Shown: piece by piece, positions 28,038 to 37,570 of the stretch
How positions within the stretch are numbered: the stretch's first letter is position 1
How the letters are laid out: each line of letters opens with the position of its first letter
Assembly: GCA_013360295.1 (NCBI GenBank)
Contig: JABWCL010000025.1
Coordinates: 1-64,000, forward strand
Direction of reading: 5' to 3'
Length of the DNA: 64,000 nucleotides
From: Ignavibacteriaceae bacterium
Lineage (GTDB): Bacteria > Bacteroidota > Ignavibacteria > Ignavibacteriales > Ignavibacteriaceae
Position numbers and translations under genes: made by a program
The notes under the pieces: generated by a model
Database searches by the model: none
The model's input: only the letters and a program-made list of their open reading frames with translations
Told to the model about the DNA's origin: nothing

Positions 28038-28080
28038 AAAAGCTGTATCAGGAGATCACGCTGATACAGCTTTTTCTTTT
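28038..28080 (+). terminator. Intrinsic terminator after fumC
   Basis: AAAAGCTGTATCA (28038-28050) and TGATACAGCTTTT (28062-28074) form a perfect 13-bp stem with an 11-base loop and a T-rich tail, 20 bases past the fumC stop. Confidence 0.95.
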
Positions 28081-28191
28081 TAAATACACCGCGGATTCAG
28101 ACATATTTATTAGACTTTGATGATCCCGGTGCTTATTTTTATGTTAGTTGATTGCATTGAAAACATATTTAATACCGGCTTTACTTTACAG

Positions 28192-29214
28192 ATGAAAGAA
28201 ACCATACATAAACTGAATCTGACAAACCTCCCGACTCCTTTAGAGCCCGCGGATTCACTGGCGAAATATCTTGGCTTAAGCTCTCTCTTGATAAAAAGGG
28301 ACGATATGACCGGCCTGGCAGGCGGAGGAAACAAAGCAAGAAAACTTGAGTTTGAACTGGCGGATGCTGTAAGCGGCGGGTATGATACCCTGATTACCAT
28401 TGGCGGGCAGCAGTCCAATCACGCACGGATGACAGCCGCAGCGGCACGGAAACTCGGAATGGATGTCAAACTTGTCCTCGGTGGCGAGGACTTCACTGAA
28501 CTGAAAGGCAATATGCTCCTTAACGCGATGCTCGGCGCGGAGATGCGCTACATTGACGGGAGTGATGAAGACGATGACCTTATTGCGCTGATGAATATGT
28601 GGATGAAGGAACTGGACTCTGAAGGAAAAAAAGTCTACCAGTTACCGATCGGAGGCTCAACGCCGCTTGGTTCACTGGGATATTTTTACGCTATGAAAGA
28701 AATAAGCGATCAGACAGGGACTCCCAATCTTCAGATAATTCTTCCGGTTGGCTCTTGCGGTACTTTCGCGGGCTCTCTGCTTGGCGCGAAAGTTTTTATG
28801 CCGGAAGCGAGAGTTACAGGGATAAGCATTTCACGAAAAAAAGAGAATATTCTTGAAAGAACGATGTCACTCATCAGGGGGAGCGCTGAGCTGCTGGGTA
28901 TTGATAATCCCGTCAGCGCGGAGGATTTGATCATCTTAGATAATTACCACAAAGCATACGCTGAGCCTGTCAAGGAAGCAGAAGAGGCGATCAGAACCGC
29001 CGCGCAACTTGAAGGGCTGATCCTTGATTATATATATACCGGTAAAGTAATGGCGGCTCTTTTTGATCTTACCGCGCGCGGGCACTTTGATAAAAATATC
29101 CCTGTGCTCTTTCTTCACACAGGCGGACTTCCGATCGTGTTTTCCGGGAAGCAAAAGATTCCGGCAGGCAACATCTGCAAAAAATATTCTTTAAGCGACA
29201 TACAAAGGAGCTGA
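28192..29214 (+). CDS. D-cysteine desulfhydrase / ACC deaminase-family PLP enzyme
   Basis: A 340-residue fold-type II PLP enzyme. Near the N-terminus RDDMTGLAGGGNKARKLEF holds the Schiff-base Lys (in GNKARK), followed by IGGQQSNHARMTAAAA, typical of the D-cysteine desulfhydrase / 1-aminocyclopropane-1-carboxylate deaminase family. GSCGTFAG would bind the cofactor phosphate, and FLHTGGLP lies near the end. The reaction is probably D-cysteine to pyruvate, ammonia and sulfide; ACC deamination cannot be excluded. The frame opens 25 codons earlier, but that part is hydrophobic and unlike the family, so the ATG at 28192 (family-typical MKETIHKLNL) is chosen. It ends one base before the next gene. 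Confidence 0.88.
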   Translation: MKETIHKLNLTNLPTPLEPADSLAKYLGLSSLLIKRDDMTGLAGGGNKARKLEFELADAVSGGYDTLITIGGQQSNHARMTAAAARKLGMDVKLVLGGEDFTELKGNMLLNAMLGAEMRYIDGSDEDDDLIALMNMWMKELDSEGKKVYQLPIGGSTPLGSLGYFYAMKEISDQTGTPNLQIILPVGSCGTFAGSLLGAKVFMPEARVTGISISRKKENILERTMSLIRGSAELLGIDNPVSAEDLIILDNYHKAYAEPVKEAEEAIRTAAQLEGLILDYIYTGKVMAALFDLTARGHFDKNIPVLFLHTGGLPIVFSGKQKIPAGNICKKYSLSDIQRS

Positions 29215-29215
29215 A

Positions 29216-30724
29216 GTGGAAAGAAATAAACACCTGACTTTGTTCATATCCATAATGATGTTTATGACTGCGGGGTCAGTATCATCGAAGGCATCCGTTC
29301 CTGACACCATAAAAATAAAATCACTGACCGAGCGTTTTTCTTCTTCAGATGCCGTCGTCCGTGTTCAGGCATCAGAAGAACTGATTAAGATTGGCGCCGG
29401 CGCCCTCCCCTTTCTGTGCAGTGCGTTAAAAGATACTAACGGACAGGTAAGAATTTCCGCCGCGATCACATTGTGCCGGTTTGGAGAGAAGGCCGCACCC
29501 GCTCTTGACTGCCTGATCTCAGGATTGATTGATAAAGAAAGAGTTGTAAGGCTTCAGTGCGCTTATGCCCTTCGTTACTTTAAGAATGAGAATGATCGGG
29601 TTGCAGCAGCCCTGAATAAATCTGTACGAGATAAGGATCTTCTGGTAAGAAAAACCGCGCTGAGATCTATGAAGATTGTTCATCCGGCATACTTTAACTC
29701 CGCGCCAGATATTAATAAAATAATCTCAGCCGCCGACAGCCTTATTCCGTTACTTAAGGCTGAACACAAAGTACCGGGCGTATCGCTCGTAATAATCAGA
29801 AATAATAAAATTGTACACACAGTTAACTCCGGAACCGCTGACTCGCGGACAAATGAACCTGTTGACAGCGAGACGATGTTTGAAGCTTGTTCGATGTCTA
29901 AGCCCCTTTTTTCATATATCGCTTTAAAGCTTGCGGAATCGGGTGAACTTGATCTTGATAAGCCTGTGTATAAATACTTTGACGACCCTGCGTTTATGGA
30001 ACAGCCTGAAAGGAAAAAGATCACGGCGAGAATGCTGCTCTCACACACCTCCGGCCTGCCTAACTGGCGGCTGGGCGAAGAAGATAATGAAGGACTGCTT
30101 CCGGTTTTGTTTGACCCGGGGCTGAAGTTCGGTTATTCCGGAGAGGGAATGTTTCTGCTCCAGAAAGTTGTGGAAAAGATAACTGGCGAATCTTTTGAAG
30201 AGTATTCAAAAAGAACATTGTTTGATCCGCTCGGGATGAAGCACAGCTCTTTTATTTACAAAGATGAATTTGACGCAAACATAGCCGCCGGCCATAATGA
30301 AGACGGGACATTCAGAAGCAAAACCTCATACGGACGGGCTAACGCGGGATACTCTCTCTATTGTTCGGCTGAAGATTACGCAACCTTCTTACTTGAAATA
30401 ATGAATAAAGAGAGGCGGGGGAAAAAGCTACTCTCTCAAAAGTGGCTTAACGAGATGCTTAAAAGGCAGTCCATTGCGAACATACGCGAACCTGTCGAGA
30501 GGCCGGGACGGGCAACATCATTTGAGGTTTACTGGGGGCTTGGATGGGGAATTAATTCAACATTGGGTAACGATATATACTATCATTCCGGTTCAAACGG
30601 ATCGGGATTCACCTGCTACAGCCAGTTCAATCCTGCAGAAGGCTCGGGAATTGTTATAATGACCAACAGCTATAATGGTGATTTGCTTTGGAAGAAACTT
30701 GTTGCGGAGATCGGCGATCTTTAA
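29216..30724 (+). CDS. HEAT-repeat / beta-lactamase-fold serine hydrolase fusion
   Basis: A 502-residue exported protein. The start is GTG at 29216, preceded by AAAGGAGCTGAA. A signal peptide (about 1-27) leads to two or three HEAT-like helical repeats (about 35-150; DTNGQVRISAAITLCRFG, DKERVVRLQCAYALRYF) and then a class C beta-lactamase/penicillin-binding-like domain (about 170-500). The active-site set is complete: S226-M-S-K229 (SxxK), Y307-S-G (YxN equivalent) and HSGSNG (KTG equivalent). The likely activity is a serine esterase or D-Ala peptidase in the periplasm, not antibiotic resistance. Only one base separates it from the PLP enzyme, so both are probably one operon, though no shared pathway is obvious. 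Confidence 0.85.
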   Translation: MERNKHLTLFISIMMFMTAGSVSSKASVPDTIKIKSLTERFSSSDAVVRVQASEELIKIGAGALPFLCSALKDTNGQVRISAAITLCRFGEKAAPALDCLISGLIDKERVVRLQCAYALRYFKNENDRVAAALNKSVRDKDLLVRKTALRSMKIVHPAYFNSAPDINKIISAADSLIPLLKAEHKVPGVSLVIIRNNKIVHTVNSGTADSRTNEPVDSETMFEACSMSKPLFSYIALKLAESGELDLDKPVYKYFDDPAFMEQPERKKITARMLLSHTSGLPNWRLGEEDNEGLLPVLFDPGLKFGYSGEGMFLLQKVVEKITGESFEEYSKRTLFDPLGMKHSSFIYKDEFDANIAAGHNEDGTFRSKTSYGRANAGYSLYCSAEDYATFLLEIMNKERRGKKLLSQKWLNEMLKRQSIANIREPVERPGRATSFEVYWGLGWGINSTLGNDIYYHSGSNGSGFTCYSQFNPAEGSGIVIMTNSYNGDLLWKKLVAEIGDL

Positions 30725-30822
30725 TCGCCACGGAAGCAGGCAATAAAAATATTATACCTGTTTTAACCGTATAAAAAACTCTGATTTATACTTATATTTG
30801 GATAAATTTATTACAGACTCTA

Positions 30823-31074
30823 TTGGATAACAGTTTATTAATAAAGCTCGCGGTGGTAGGCACGCTGATAGTTGTGCTCAACCTTCCTTTCGGCTACTGG
30901 CGGGCCAAGACAAAAAAGTATTCGTTTCAGTGGTTTATGGCGGTACACCTTTCCGTCCCGTTGGTTTATGCCCTGCGCGCCTTTGCCGGCGTCGAATGGC
31001 ACCTTATCACAATTCCCGTACTCGGAGGCTCATTCTTCCTCGGGCAATACCTGGGGGGCAGATTCCGTCAATGA
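30823..31074 (+). CDS. Small conserved-looking membrane protein
   Basis: An 83-residue protein with two or three membrane segments (LAVVGTLIVVLNLPFGYW; WFMAVHLSVPLVYALRAF; PVLGGSFFLGQYLGG). The only suitable start is TTG at 30823 (TTG GAT AAC AGT). The sequence has real-protein character with spaced charged residues, but I do not know the family. It is convergent with the large cohesin protein, whose stop lies 15 bases away. Confidence 0.65.
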   Translation: MDNSLLIKLAVVGTLIVVLNLPFGYWRAKTKKYSFQWFMAVHLSVPLVYALRAFAGVEWHLITIPVLGGSFFLGQYLGGRFRQ

Positions 31075-31088
31075 TTCCCCACATTTCT

Positions 31089-34000
31089 CTATTTAAGCAG
31101 AATCAGTTTTTTAGTTTGAACAAAAGCTTCCGCTCTGATCCTGTATAAATAAATTCCTGACGGAACGGTCGCTCCGTAATGATCCTTACCATCCCACCCG
31201 GCATTATAGCTGCCCGCGCTCAGCCTGCGAGAAACAAGAGTTTTTACCCGTCTTCCGGAAATATCAAAAACGGAAAGATCAACCATCGCCTCCCGGGGAA
31301 GCCCGAATTCAATCATCGTACTAGGGTTAAATGGGTTTGGATAATTTATGCCAAGATAGAAATCCGTGGGTATATTTTCGCTGCTGAATTCCTTGATTGA
31401 CGTAAGCGTGCGTACTACCGCGTAATTGCTAACTGCAGATACCGTATCGGAATTGTATGCCAAAACAAGATAGCTATAAAGAGTGGAGTCAGTTACATGT
31501 GTATCATAATAAACAGCAGCATTTTGCGCAACTGTATCTATATACTCCAACTGATTCACGCTCGTACTGTCCCCTTCTTTCCTCAAAATTATAAATCCAA
31601 GTTCATTATTCGAGTTATCGTTCCACGTAAGTTTTACCTCCCTGGTTGCCGCTGCGGAAGCAGTAAGGTTTGAAGGAGCCGCGATTGACTTTATTTCTGT
31701 TTTGAACCGCCACGTGTCAGAAAACGCACTATTTCCCGCGATATTAATACTCTTTACGCGCCAGAAATAAGTGGTCTTATGCTGCAGCGTATCCGCAAGA
31801 TAAGACGTATCAGTCAGAGTGGAATCGTTTATGACGAATGAACTGAAAATCGAATCAGCAGACAACTGTAAATGATATTTTTCCGTGTAAGCTGTCCTAT
31901 TCCAGATTAACAGCGGGGTTAAGGAAACACCTGTTGTATTGTTAACCGGATAACTTAATACAGGAACCGTAGGAACCGGAACAATGGTTCTGAAAGTAAA
32001 CCAACCGCTAAAGGATCCCCAACCGGCTTCATTACCGGCACATACACGCCAATAATAAGTTTTGTCGTAAAGCAACCCTGTAACTTGCCTTAAAGTATCA
32101 GTCAGAGCCGAATCAGAAACAACCGTGGCCCCCGACGTATCCATTGTAAGCACAAACCAGTACCGAATATTGCTTTTCTGATCATAAGCGCGTGTCCAGT
32201 TAAATAGTATATTCACTGACTGATTAACACTTCCATTCGGGGGATATAGGAGAGAGACGGTAGTCGGCACTCCGAGAGTCCTGAAATTCCAGGTACCGGA
32301 CACATTACTTACACCGCCCTGATTATAAGCTGATACCCTCCAGTAGTACTGAGTATAAGATGAGAGAGCGGGTAATACTCTGAATGTATCTGTAACAGCC
32401 GAATCAGCGAACAGAATCGTGTTAAATGTCTGTGAGCCGCTAACCTCAAGAATATAACCGGCCGCGCGGGGAGAAGCATACCACCTCAAAATTACCGGCT
32501 GAGAAACCTTTACACTGTTATTAACCGGAGAAGCAAGTATTGGTGCCGCCGGCTTCTCGATTATTGTAGAAAATCTCCATAGTTCCGACCAGTCTCCCCA
32601 ACCCGTTTCATTCAGAGCTCGCACACGCCAGAAATACCCCATACCGTAGCGCAGGTTATTTACCTGCGCTGAAGTATCTGTTAAGGTTGAATCATTTGTG
32701 TTTAATACAGCAAACAATGAATCCTCAGCCAACTGAAACTGATACTTGAGTATAGTTTCAATCCTTTCGGTAGCTTTTCGCCACTTAAAGATGATATTGT
32801 TCACCGGAAGATTCGCGGACTGATTAACCGGCAAAACCAGACTGACTGGATATGCGGAGCCAAGTGTTTTAAAATTCCAGATTTCACTCCACGTGCTTGA
32901 ACCACCTGTGTTATACGCCATCACTCTCCAATAGTGAGCTGTATAATTCGCTAATGAAGGAAGCAGTTTTAATGTATCTGTAAGCAGTGTATCTGAGTAG
33001 AGCACTGTAATGAATTCCGGACTTAAAGAGATCTGCAGTTTATACTTCTCTGCCCGCAAAGGCTTATTCCACCTAACCGTTATGGGCTGCAGCAGTCCGT
33101 TGCTATTGTTTGCCGGACCTGCAAGCACCGGAATCGTTGGTCTTTCAATTATTGTGGTGAAACTCCATACCTGGCTCCAGTCTCCCCACCCTGTTTCATT
33201 GCCTGCGCGGACACGCCAGAAGTATTTTGTGAGATAACTTAACCCGATTATCGACTTTGTTGTATCGGTCAGTGTGCTGTCATTGACTAAGAGAACGCCG
33301 AACAGAGAATCAGTTGATAACTGAAAATGATAATCAGTTATTGACTCAATCCTTTCCGTGGGTTTCTGCCATTTAAATGCAAGATCAGTAAGATTATTTA
33401 CGCTCTCGTTTGCCGGTTGTATAAGAGTAACACCATACGGACTTCCGATTGTCTTGAAATTGAAAACAACACTCCACCCGCTCTCACCGCCGATATTGAT
33501 TGCCTTTACTCTCCAGTAGTATTTAGTGTAGTCTGAAAGCGCGGGTAACTGCTTCAGAGTATCCGTCAGATCGGGAAATGTATTCGTAACCGATGCAAAG
33601 GCAGAATCGGTTGCGATTTCAAGCGTGTATTCCTCCGCCCTTGCCGACTTATTCCATTTCAATATAATTGGCTGTATTAATCCAACGCTGTTACTCGCGG
33701 GACTTGCCAATAACGGTGCGACGGGTTTCTCAATAATCGTTTTCAGGGTCCAGACTTGAGACCAATTCCCCCAACCTGTTTCATTAGAAGCCCGGACGCG
33801 CCAGTAATACCCAGTCCCGTAGCGCAGGTTAATTACCTGCACTGAAGTATCTGTTAAAGTTGAATCATTTGTGTTTAATACAACGAACAATGAATCCTCA
33901 GCCAACTGAAACTGATACTTGAGTATCGTTTCAATCCGTTCAGTCGCTTTTCTCCACTTAAAGGTTATACCGTTCACCGGAAGATTTTCGGACTGATTAA

Positions 34001-36464
34001 CCGGTGAAACTAAAGTGACGGGATATGCAGAGCCAAGCGTTTTGAAAGTCCATACATCGCTCCACGCACTCTCGCCTCCTGAGTTGATAGCTTTTATTCG
34101 CCAATAGTATTGGGTATAGAAACGCAAGTTGGTAACTGGAGCTACGGAATCTGTTAATAGTGAGTCTGCAAACGCTAATGAGGAAAAATTCTGATATTCG
34201 GAAACCTGAAGAAAATATCTTTCCGCTCGGGGTGATTTATACCATTTAACTGTAGCAGGGGGAATAACTCCATTTACATTATTAGCTGGGAATGCAGGTA
34301 CCGGAGCCTCAGGTTTTTGAATTATGGTTGTAAACTTCCAAATATCACTCCATTCACCGGCGCCGCCCTCATTCTCTGCCCGGACACGCCAGTAATAGTC
34401 TATCAGACATGATAGCTGTGGTGATGTGTAATTAGTATCGCTTAAAATTGTATCGGCTATTAATGTGTTGAAAGTCTGCACGGTTGATAACTGGAGCCGG
34501 TATTTAGCAGATCCGGCTGAAGTTCCCCACGTAAAAGAGGGAGTGATGCTTTGATTAACATCATTGTTAAGAGGAGCTATCAAAACAGGCTTCGCGGGAA
34601 CCGGATATACTGTTATGCTTCCGTTCTGAACCGCTTTTATGATATTCTGTGACTGAGCATTCGAGATGACGCCGCCGGAAAGCTCAACCGGAAATGTCCC
34701 GGATATATTACCAACCGCAAATTTTAATTCAGCAACTGTGCCGCTGTTTCCCGAAAAAGCCTGCTGCGAAAGTGAAAAAGCAAAAAGCCTGAATGTGTTT
34801 TCTGCGATAGTGCCAACATTCAGTATATGATCTGCCTTACGCGCAGTGAGAACTGCCGAGTTGTTTTTGTATAAAAACCCAGGAGGTAATTTTATGTCTG
34901 TCTGGAAAGCGACAAAACCCTCATAATTATTTATATCAATCTTAACCGTAACAGTATCCCCTGACCGCGTGTTCAGGTTCGGAACAACAATATAATTCGG
35001 AGCATAAGTATTAACGGATAAGTTTACATAAAACGGATCTTCATCGGGATCGTTGCTTCTTAAAATAAGGCGGGCAGCGTGAGTCCCTTTCTGATCTGCA
35101 TGAAAATAAACCTTAAATGATTTACTGCCTCCCTGAGGTATTATAAAAAGCGAGGAGTATTCTACTCGAAAAAGGGGATTTGACGATGTTATCTGATCAA
35201 CGCGGAGTGTATCTGATCCTGTATTGTAAAGAGTATATGTATAACTAAGGGTATCGGGCAGCGATACTTCACCAAGATCGATGTTCTGCTCACCGGAAAT
35301 ATCAGGTGAAACTATTGTGACAGAATTTCCGTAGGAAGCCGAAACCAGATTTGTTGATGCTGCACCGGTTATAAAAACAGAGTCGGGCTGTACATAATAA
35401 TTACCACCTGTGCCGTCAAGAGTTAATCCGATCTTCATCAGTTCACCGAGGGAATCAGCGAAAGTCATGTTCTGAGGAGAGAAAGCGATCACGCGCACTC
35501 TTCCGGGAGAAACTTCATTCACAGAAACAACGTGGTCATTCTTCCTTGATGAAAGTACCGCGCCGCCGCCGGAATACTTTACTACGGACGGAAGCAGAAG
35601 ATCAAACTGAATCCCCGTAAATGGCTCCATATTATTAACCGAAACAGGAAGATCAATTGCATATCCCGATCTTCCCGATGCCGTACCGAAGCGAAGTTCG
35701 TTTACCGCGAACGATGTGCCGCTGACATTTACAGTTACGACAGGTTCATCAGGGTCATTACTCAAAATCGTAACGGTTTCATTATAGGTTCCCTTTTTCA
35801 GCGATTTAAATTCAATATTTACCTGGTGGGTTCCGCCGGGTTGAATGGTCTTCGAGGTATCAGAATTTATAACAAAATATTTATCTGAAGAATAGATTCT
35901 GTTTATCTGGAGCGGGGTCGTTCCGGTGTTTGTGATGGTAAACGAATTAAATCCCGAAGTATACCACGGCACCCGTCCGTAATCTATCTGATTAAAATTC
36001 AGATCAATATCCGGAGAAAAGATGGTAACATTTCCGTTCGCGGAACCTGTAAGTATATTCTGAGACTGCGCATTACTGATAATGGGATTGATCAACAACA
36101 GGGGATATATGCCCGGCTTTTTACCGAGCTTAACTTTGAACGTAACCACAGCGCCGGTATTGCCGGTGAAGGGGGTTTGATTCAATGAGAACGCAATCAG
36201 CCGGAGCACATTTCCTGTAAGTAAACTTGCGCTGACTATATGCCCACTGCTTCTGGAAGTAAGCTGCGCGGTATTAGCGATAAAAGATATTTCGTTCGGA
36301 AGTTGAATATCCGTCTGAACCGCAACGAAGGCATCCGCGTTATTAACGTGTATCTTCACTGTAACGGTGTCACCTGCCAGACCGCTTGTGTCGGGAAGGA
36401 ACATCGTGTTCTGCGCGAGGGCATTAATGGTCAGTGTTAAAACTAATAAAATTATTTTTCTCAT
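31089..36464 (-). CDS. T9SS-secreted protein with three cohesin-like and eleven FN3 domains (1791 aa)
   Basis: Signal peptide 1-17 (ends INALAQ). Three cohesin-like beta-sandwich domains lie at about 19-150, 255-390 and 495-622. The first and third share GDTVTVKI, F(V)AxQTDIxLP, RLIAFSL/RLFAFSL and ISNAQSQNI; the second is more diverged. Between them are two HYDIN/ASPM-like Ig domains with SNDPDEPVV and SNDPDEDPF. Ten alternating FN3-like domains plus one canonical FN3 fill about 625-1690, and the C-terminus is a type-A sorting domain (INYPNPFNPSTM, then VPSGIYLYRI). It lies 62 bp downstream of the single-cohesin gene and two genes from the dockerin protease, and could act as a polyvalent surface scaffold that binds dockerin partners. 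The cohesin call rests on motif pattern; binding is inference. Confidence 0.85.
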   Translation of the reverse strand: MRKIILLVLTLTINALAQNTMFLPDTSGLAGDTVTVKIHVNNADAFVAVQTDIQLPNEISFIANTAQLTSRSSGHIVSASLLTGNVLRLIAFSLNQTPFTGNTGAVVTFKVKLGKKPGIYPLLLINPIISNAQSQNILTGSANGNVTIFSPDIDLNFNQIDYGRVPWYTSGFNSFTITNTGTTPLQINRIYSSDKYFVINSDTSKTIQPGGTHQVNIEFKSLKKGTYNETVTILSNDPDEPVVTVNVSGTSFAVNELRFGTASGRSGYAIDLPVSVNNMEPFTGIQFDLLLPSVVKYSGGGAVLSSRKNDHVVSVNEVSPGRVRVIAFSPQNMTFADSLGELMKIGLTLDGTGGNYYVQPDSVFITGAASTNLVSASYGNSVTIVSPDISGEQNIDLGEVSLPDTLSYTYTLYNTGSDTLRVDQITSSNPLFRVEYSSLFIIPQGGSKSFKVYFHADQKGTHAARLILRSNDPDEDPFYVNLSVNTYAPNYIVVPNLNTRSGDTVTVKIDINNYEGFVAFQTDIKLPPGFLYKNNSAVLTARKADHILNVGTIAENTFRLFAFSLSQQAFSGNSGTVAELKFAVGNISGTFPVELSGGVISNAQSQNIIKAVQNGSITVYPVPAKPVLIAPLNNDVNQSITPSFTWGTSAGSAKYRLQLSTVQTFNTLIADTILSDTNYTSPQLSCLIDYYWRVRAENEGGAGEWSDIWKFTTIIQKPEAPVPAFPANNVNGVIPPATVKWYKSPRAERYFLQVSEYQNFSSLAFADSLLTDSVAPVTNLRFYTQYYWRIKAINSGGESAWSDVWTFKTLGSAYPVTLVSPVNQSENLPVNGITFKWRKATERIETILKYQFQLAEDSLFVVLNTNDSTLTDTSVQVINLRYGTGYYWRVRASNETGWGNWSQVWTLKTIIEKPVAPLLASPASNSVGLIQPIILKWNKSARAEEYTLEIATDSAFASVTNTFPDLTDTLKQLPALSDYTKYYWRVKAINIGGESGWSVVFNFKTIGSPYGVTLIQPANESVNNLTDLAFKWQKPTERIESITDYHFQLSTDSLFGVLLVNDSTLTDTTKSIIGLSYLTKYFWRVRAGNETGWGDWSQVWSFTTIIERPTIPVLAGPANNSNGLLQPITVRWNKPLRAEKYKLQISLSPEFITVLYSDTLLTDTLKLLPSLANYTAHYWRVMAYNTGGSSTWSEIWNFKTLGSAYPVSLVLPVNQSANLPVNNIIFKWRKATERIETILKYQFQLAEDSLFAVLNTNDSTLTDTSAQVNNLRYGMGYFWRVRALNETGWGDWSELWRFSTIIEKPAAPILASPVNNSVKVSQPVILRWYASPRAAGYILEVSGSQTFNTILFADSAVTDTFRVLPALSSYTQYYWRVSAYNQGGVSNVSGTWNFRTLGVPTTVSLLYPPNGSVNQSVNILFNWTRAYDQKSNIRYWFVLTMDTSGATVVSDSALTDTLRQVTGLLYDKTYYWRVCAGNEAGWGSFSGWFTFRTIVPVPTVPVLSYPVNNTTGVSLTPLLIWNRTAYTEKYHLQLSADSIFSSFVINDSTLTDTSYLADTLQHKTTYFWRVKSINIAGNSAFSDTWRFKTEIKSIAAPSNLTASAAATREVKLTWNDNSNNELGFIILRKEGDSTSVNQLEYIDTVAQNAAVYYDTHVTDSTLYSYLVLAYNSDTVSAVSNYAVVRTLTSIKEFSSENIPTDFYLGINYPNPFNPSTMIEFGLPREAMVDLSVFDISGRRVKTLVSRRLSAGSYNAGWDGKDHYGATVPSGIYLYRIRAEAFVQTKKLILLK

Positions 36465-36526
36465 TTCAGCAATTCATCAATTTGTTTTTAAATGAGAAAC
36501 AATAACAAATAAAAGGCATCATACAG

Positions 36527-37570
36527 TTATTCATACGATATTGTTTTTACCGCATCTATAAAGCGCGTGTTACGAAGAATAAAAAGGTATATGCCTGCCG
36601 GTAATTTGTTCCCGGAATCGTCTCTTCTGTTCCATTTATAAATGTTATATCCGCGGGAAATATTCTGCAATTTTACGCTCTTCACTTCTTCACCGCTGAT
36701 ATTTGTAATTACCAGATTAACAGGATCAGTATGATCCGAATAAAATTTAATGGTCGTTTCAGAGGTAAAGGGATTAGGATGGTTTTGAAACAGGGCTAAA
36801 CCCTTCTCTGAGAAAGTCATACTTATCTCCTTCTCTCCGAGCAATGTCCTTGATCCCTTCGCATCTTCTTCCCACAGACGGTAGAGAATAGCGCCGGATA
36901 CTCCGCTTGCATCATCTGTTAAGCTGTATGACCGGGGGATGGTTGAAGTGCCGGATGCGTCCACGGCGAAAGAGCGGCACATTTCCGCGCTTTCGGTTAT
37001 GCGTTCGATATGGAAACGCAGCGCGTTTTCTTCGGTGGATGTTTCCCAGGTTAGGAGAATCTGATTATTCTCAGATTGTTCCGCGCTGAATGAAATCAAT
37101 TCAACTTTAACCACGCTGTCTATGATTGTTATGTATCCGTTTGACGATCCGGTGAGTATGTTCTGCGAATTAGCATTACTTATTACAGGACTGACAATCT
37201 CCATAGTGTATGTGCCTGTCTGGTTTCCCGCAAGGACACGAAACCTGGCGACCGCGCCGCTGTCGCCGGAAAATGTATTCTGATTCAGTGAAAAAGCAAT
37301 GAGCCTGACTGCATTTGGTGCTATCACCTGATAAGTGAATGCGTGGCCATTGTTTCTTTCTGTCAGCACGCCGGATCCTGCCACAGGTGTGAGCGCCGCG
37401 GGGAACTGAATATCTGTCTGGAAGGCAACAAACGGCTGTGAGTTTGTTATTTTCAACTCAACCGTGACCGTATCACCCCTGAATACAGTCGCATTACTCA
37501 GAGTCATAATATTCTGTCCGCTAACCACCAGAGAACAGAGCAGTAAAAATAAGAGCGTTTTTCTTTTCAT
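36527..37570 (-). CDS. T9SS-secreted single-cohesin protein
   Basis: A 347-residue protein: signal peptide 1-18 (ends LVVSGQ), one cohesin-like domain (about 20-150; GDTVTVELKI, FVAFQTDIQFP, VRLIAFSLNQ, ISNANSQNILTGS), an FN3-like module (about 155-250; LLTWETSTEENALRFHIER) and a type-A sorting domain (about 258-347; FQNHPNPFTSETTIKF, then PAGIYLFIL). Its ATG directly abuts the stop of the dockerin protease, so the two are translationally coupled and probably made in fixed ratio. The cohesin domain is clearly paralogous to domains 1 and 3 of the 1791-residue protein. The likely role is to anchor or present the protease at the cell surface. Confidence 0.85.
   Translation of the reverse strand: MKRKTLLFLLLCSLVVSGQNIMTLSNATVFRGDTVTVELKITNSQPFVAFQTDIQFPAALTPVAGSGVLTERNNGHAFTYQVIAPNAVRLIAFSLNQNTFSGDSGAVARFRVLAGNQTGTYTMEIVSPVISNANSQNILTGSSNGYITIIDSVVKVELISFSAEQSENNQILLTWETSTEENALRFHIERITESAEMCRSFAVDASGTSTIPRSYSLTDDASGVSGAILYRLWEEDAKGSRTLLGEKEISMTFSEKGLALFQNHPNPFTSETTIKFYSDHTDPVNLVITNISGEEVKSVKLQNISRGYNIYKWNRRDDSGNKLPAGIYLFILRNTRFIDAVKTISYE

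Noticed and set aside
31400-34600. Regularly spaced near-identical blocks as a CRISPR or satellite array
   Set aside because: The spacing of about 290 bp equals the FN3 domain length, and the repeats lie within one continuous coding frame.
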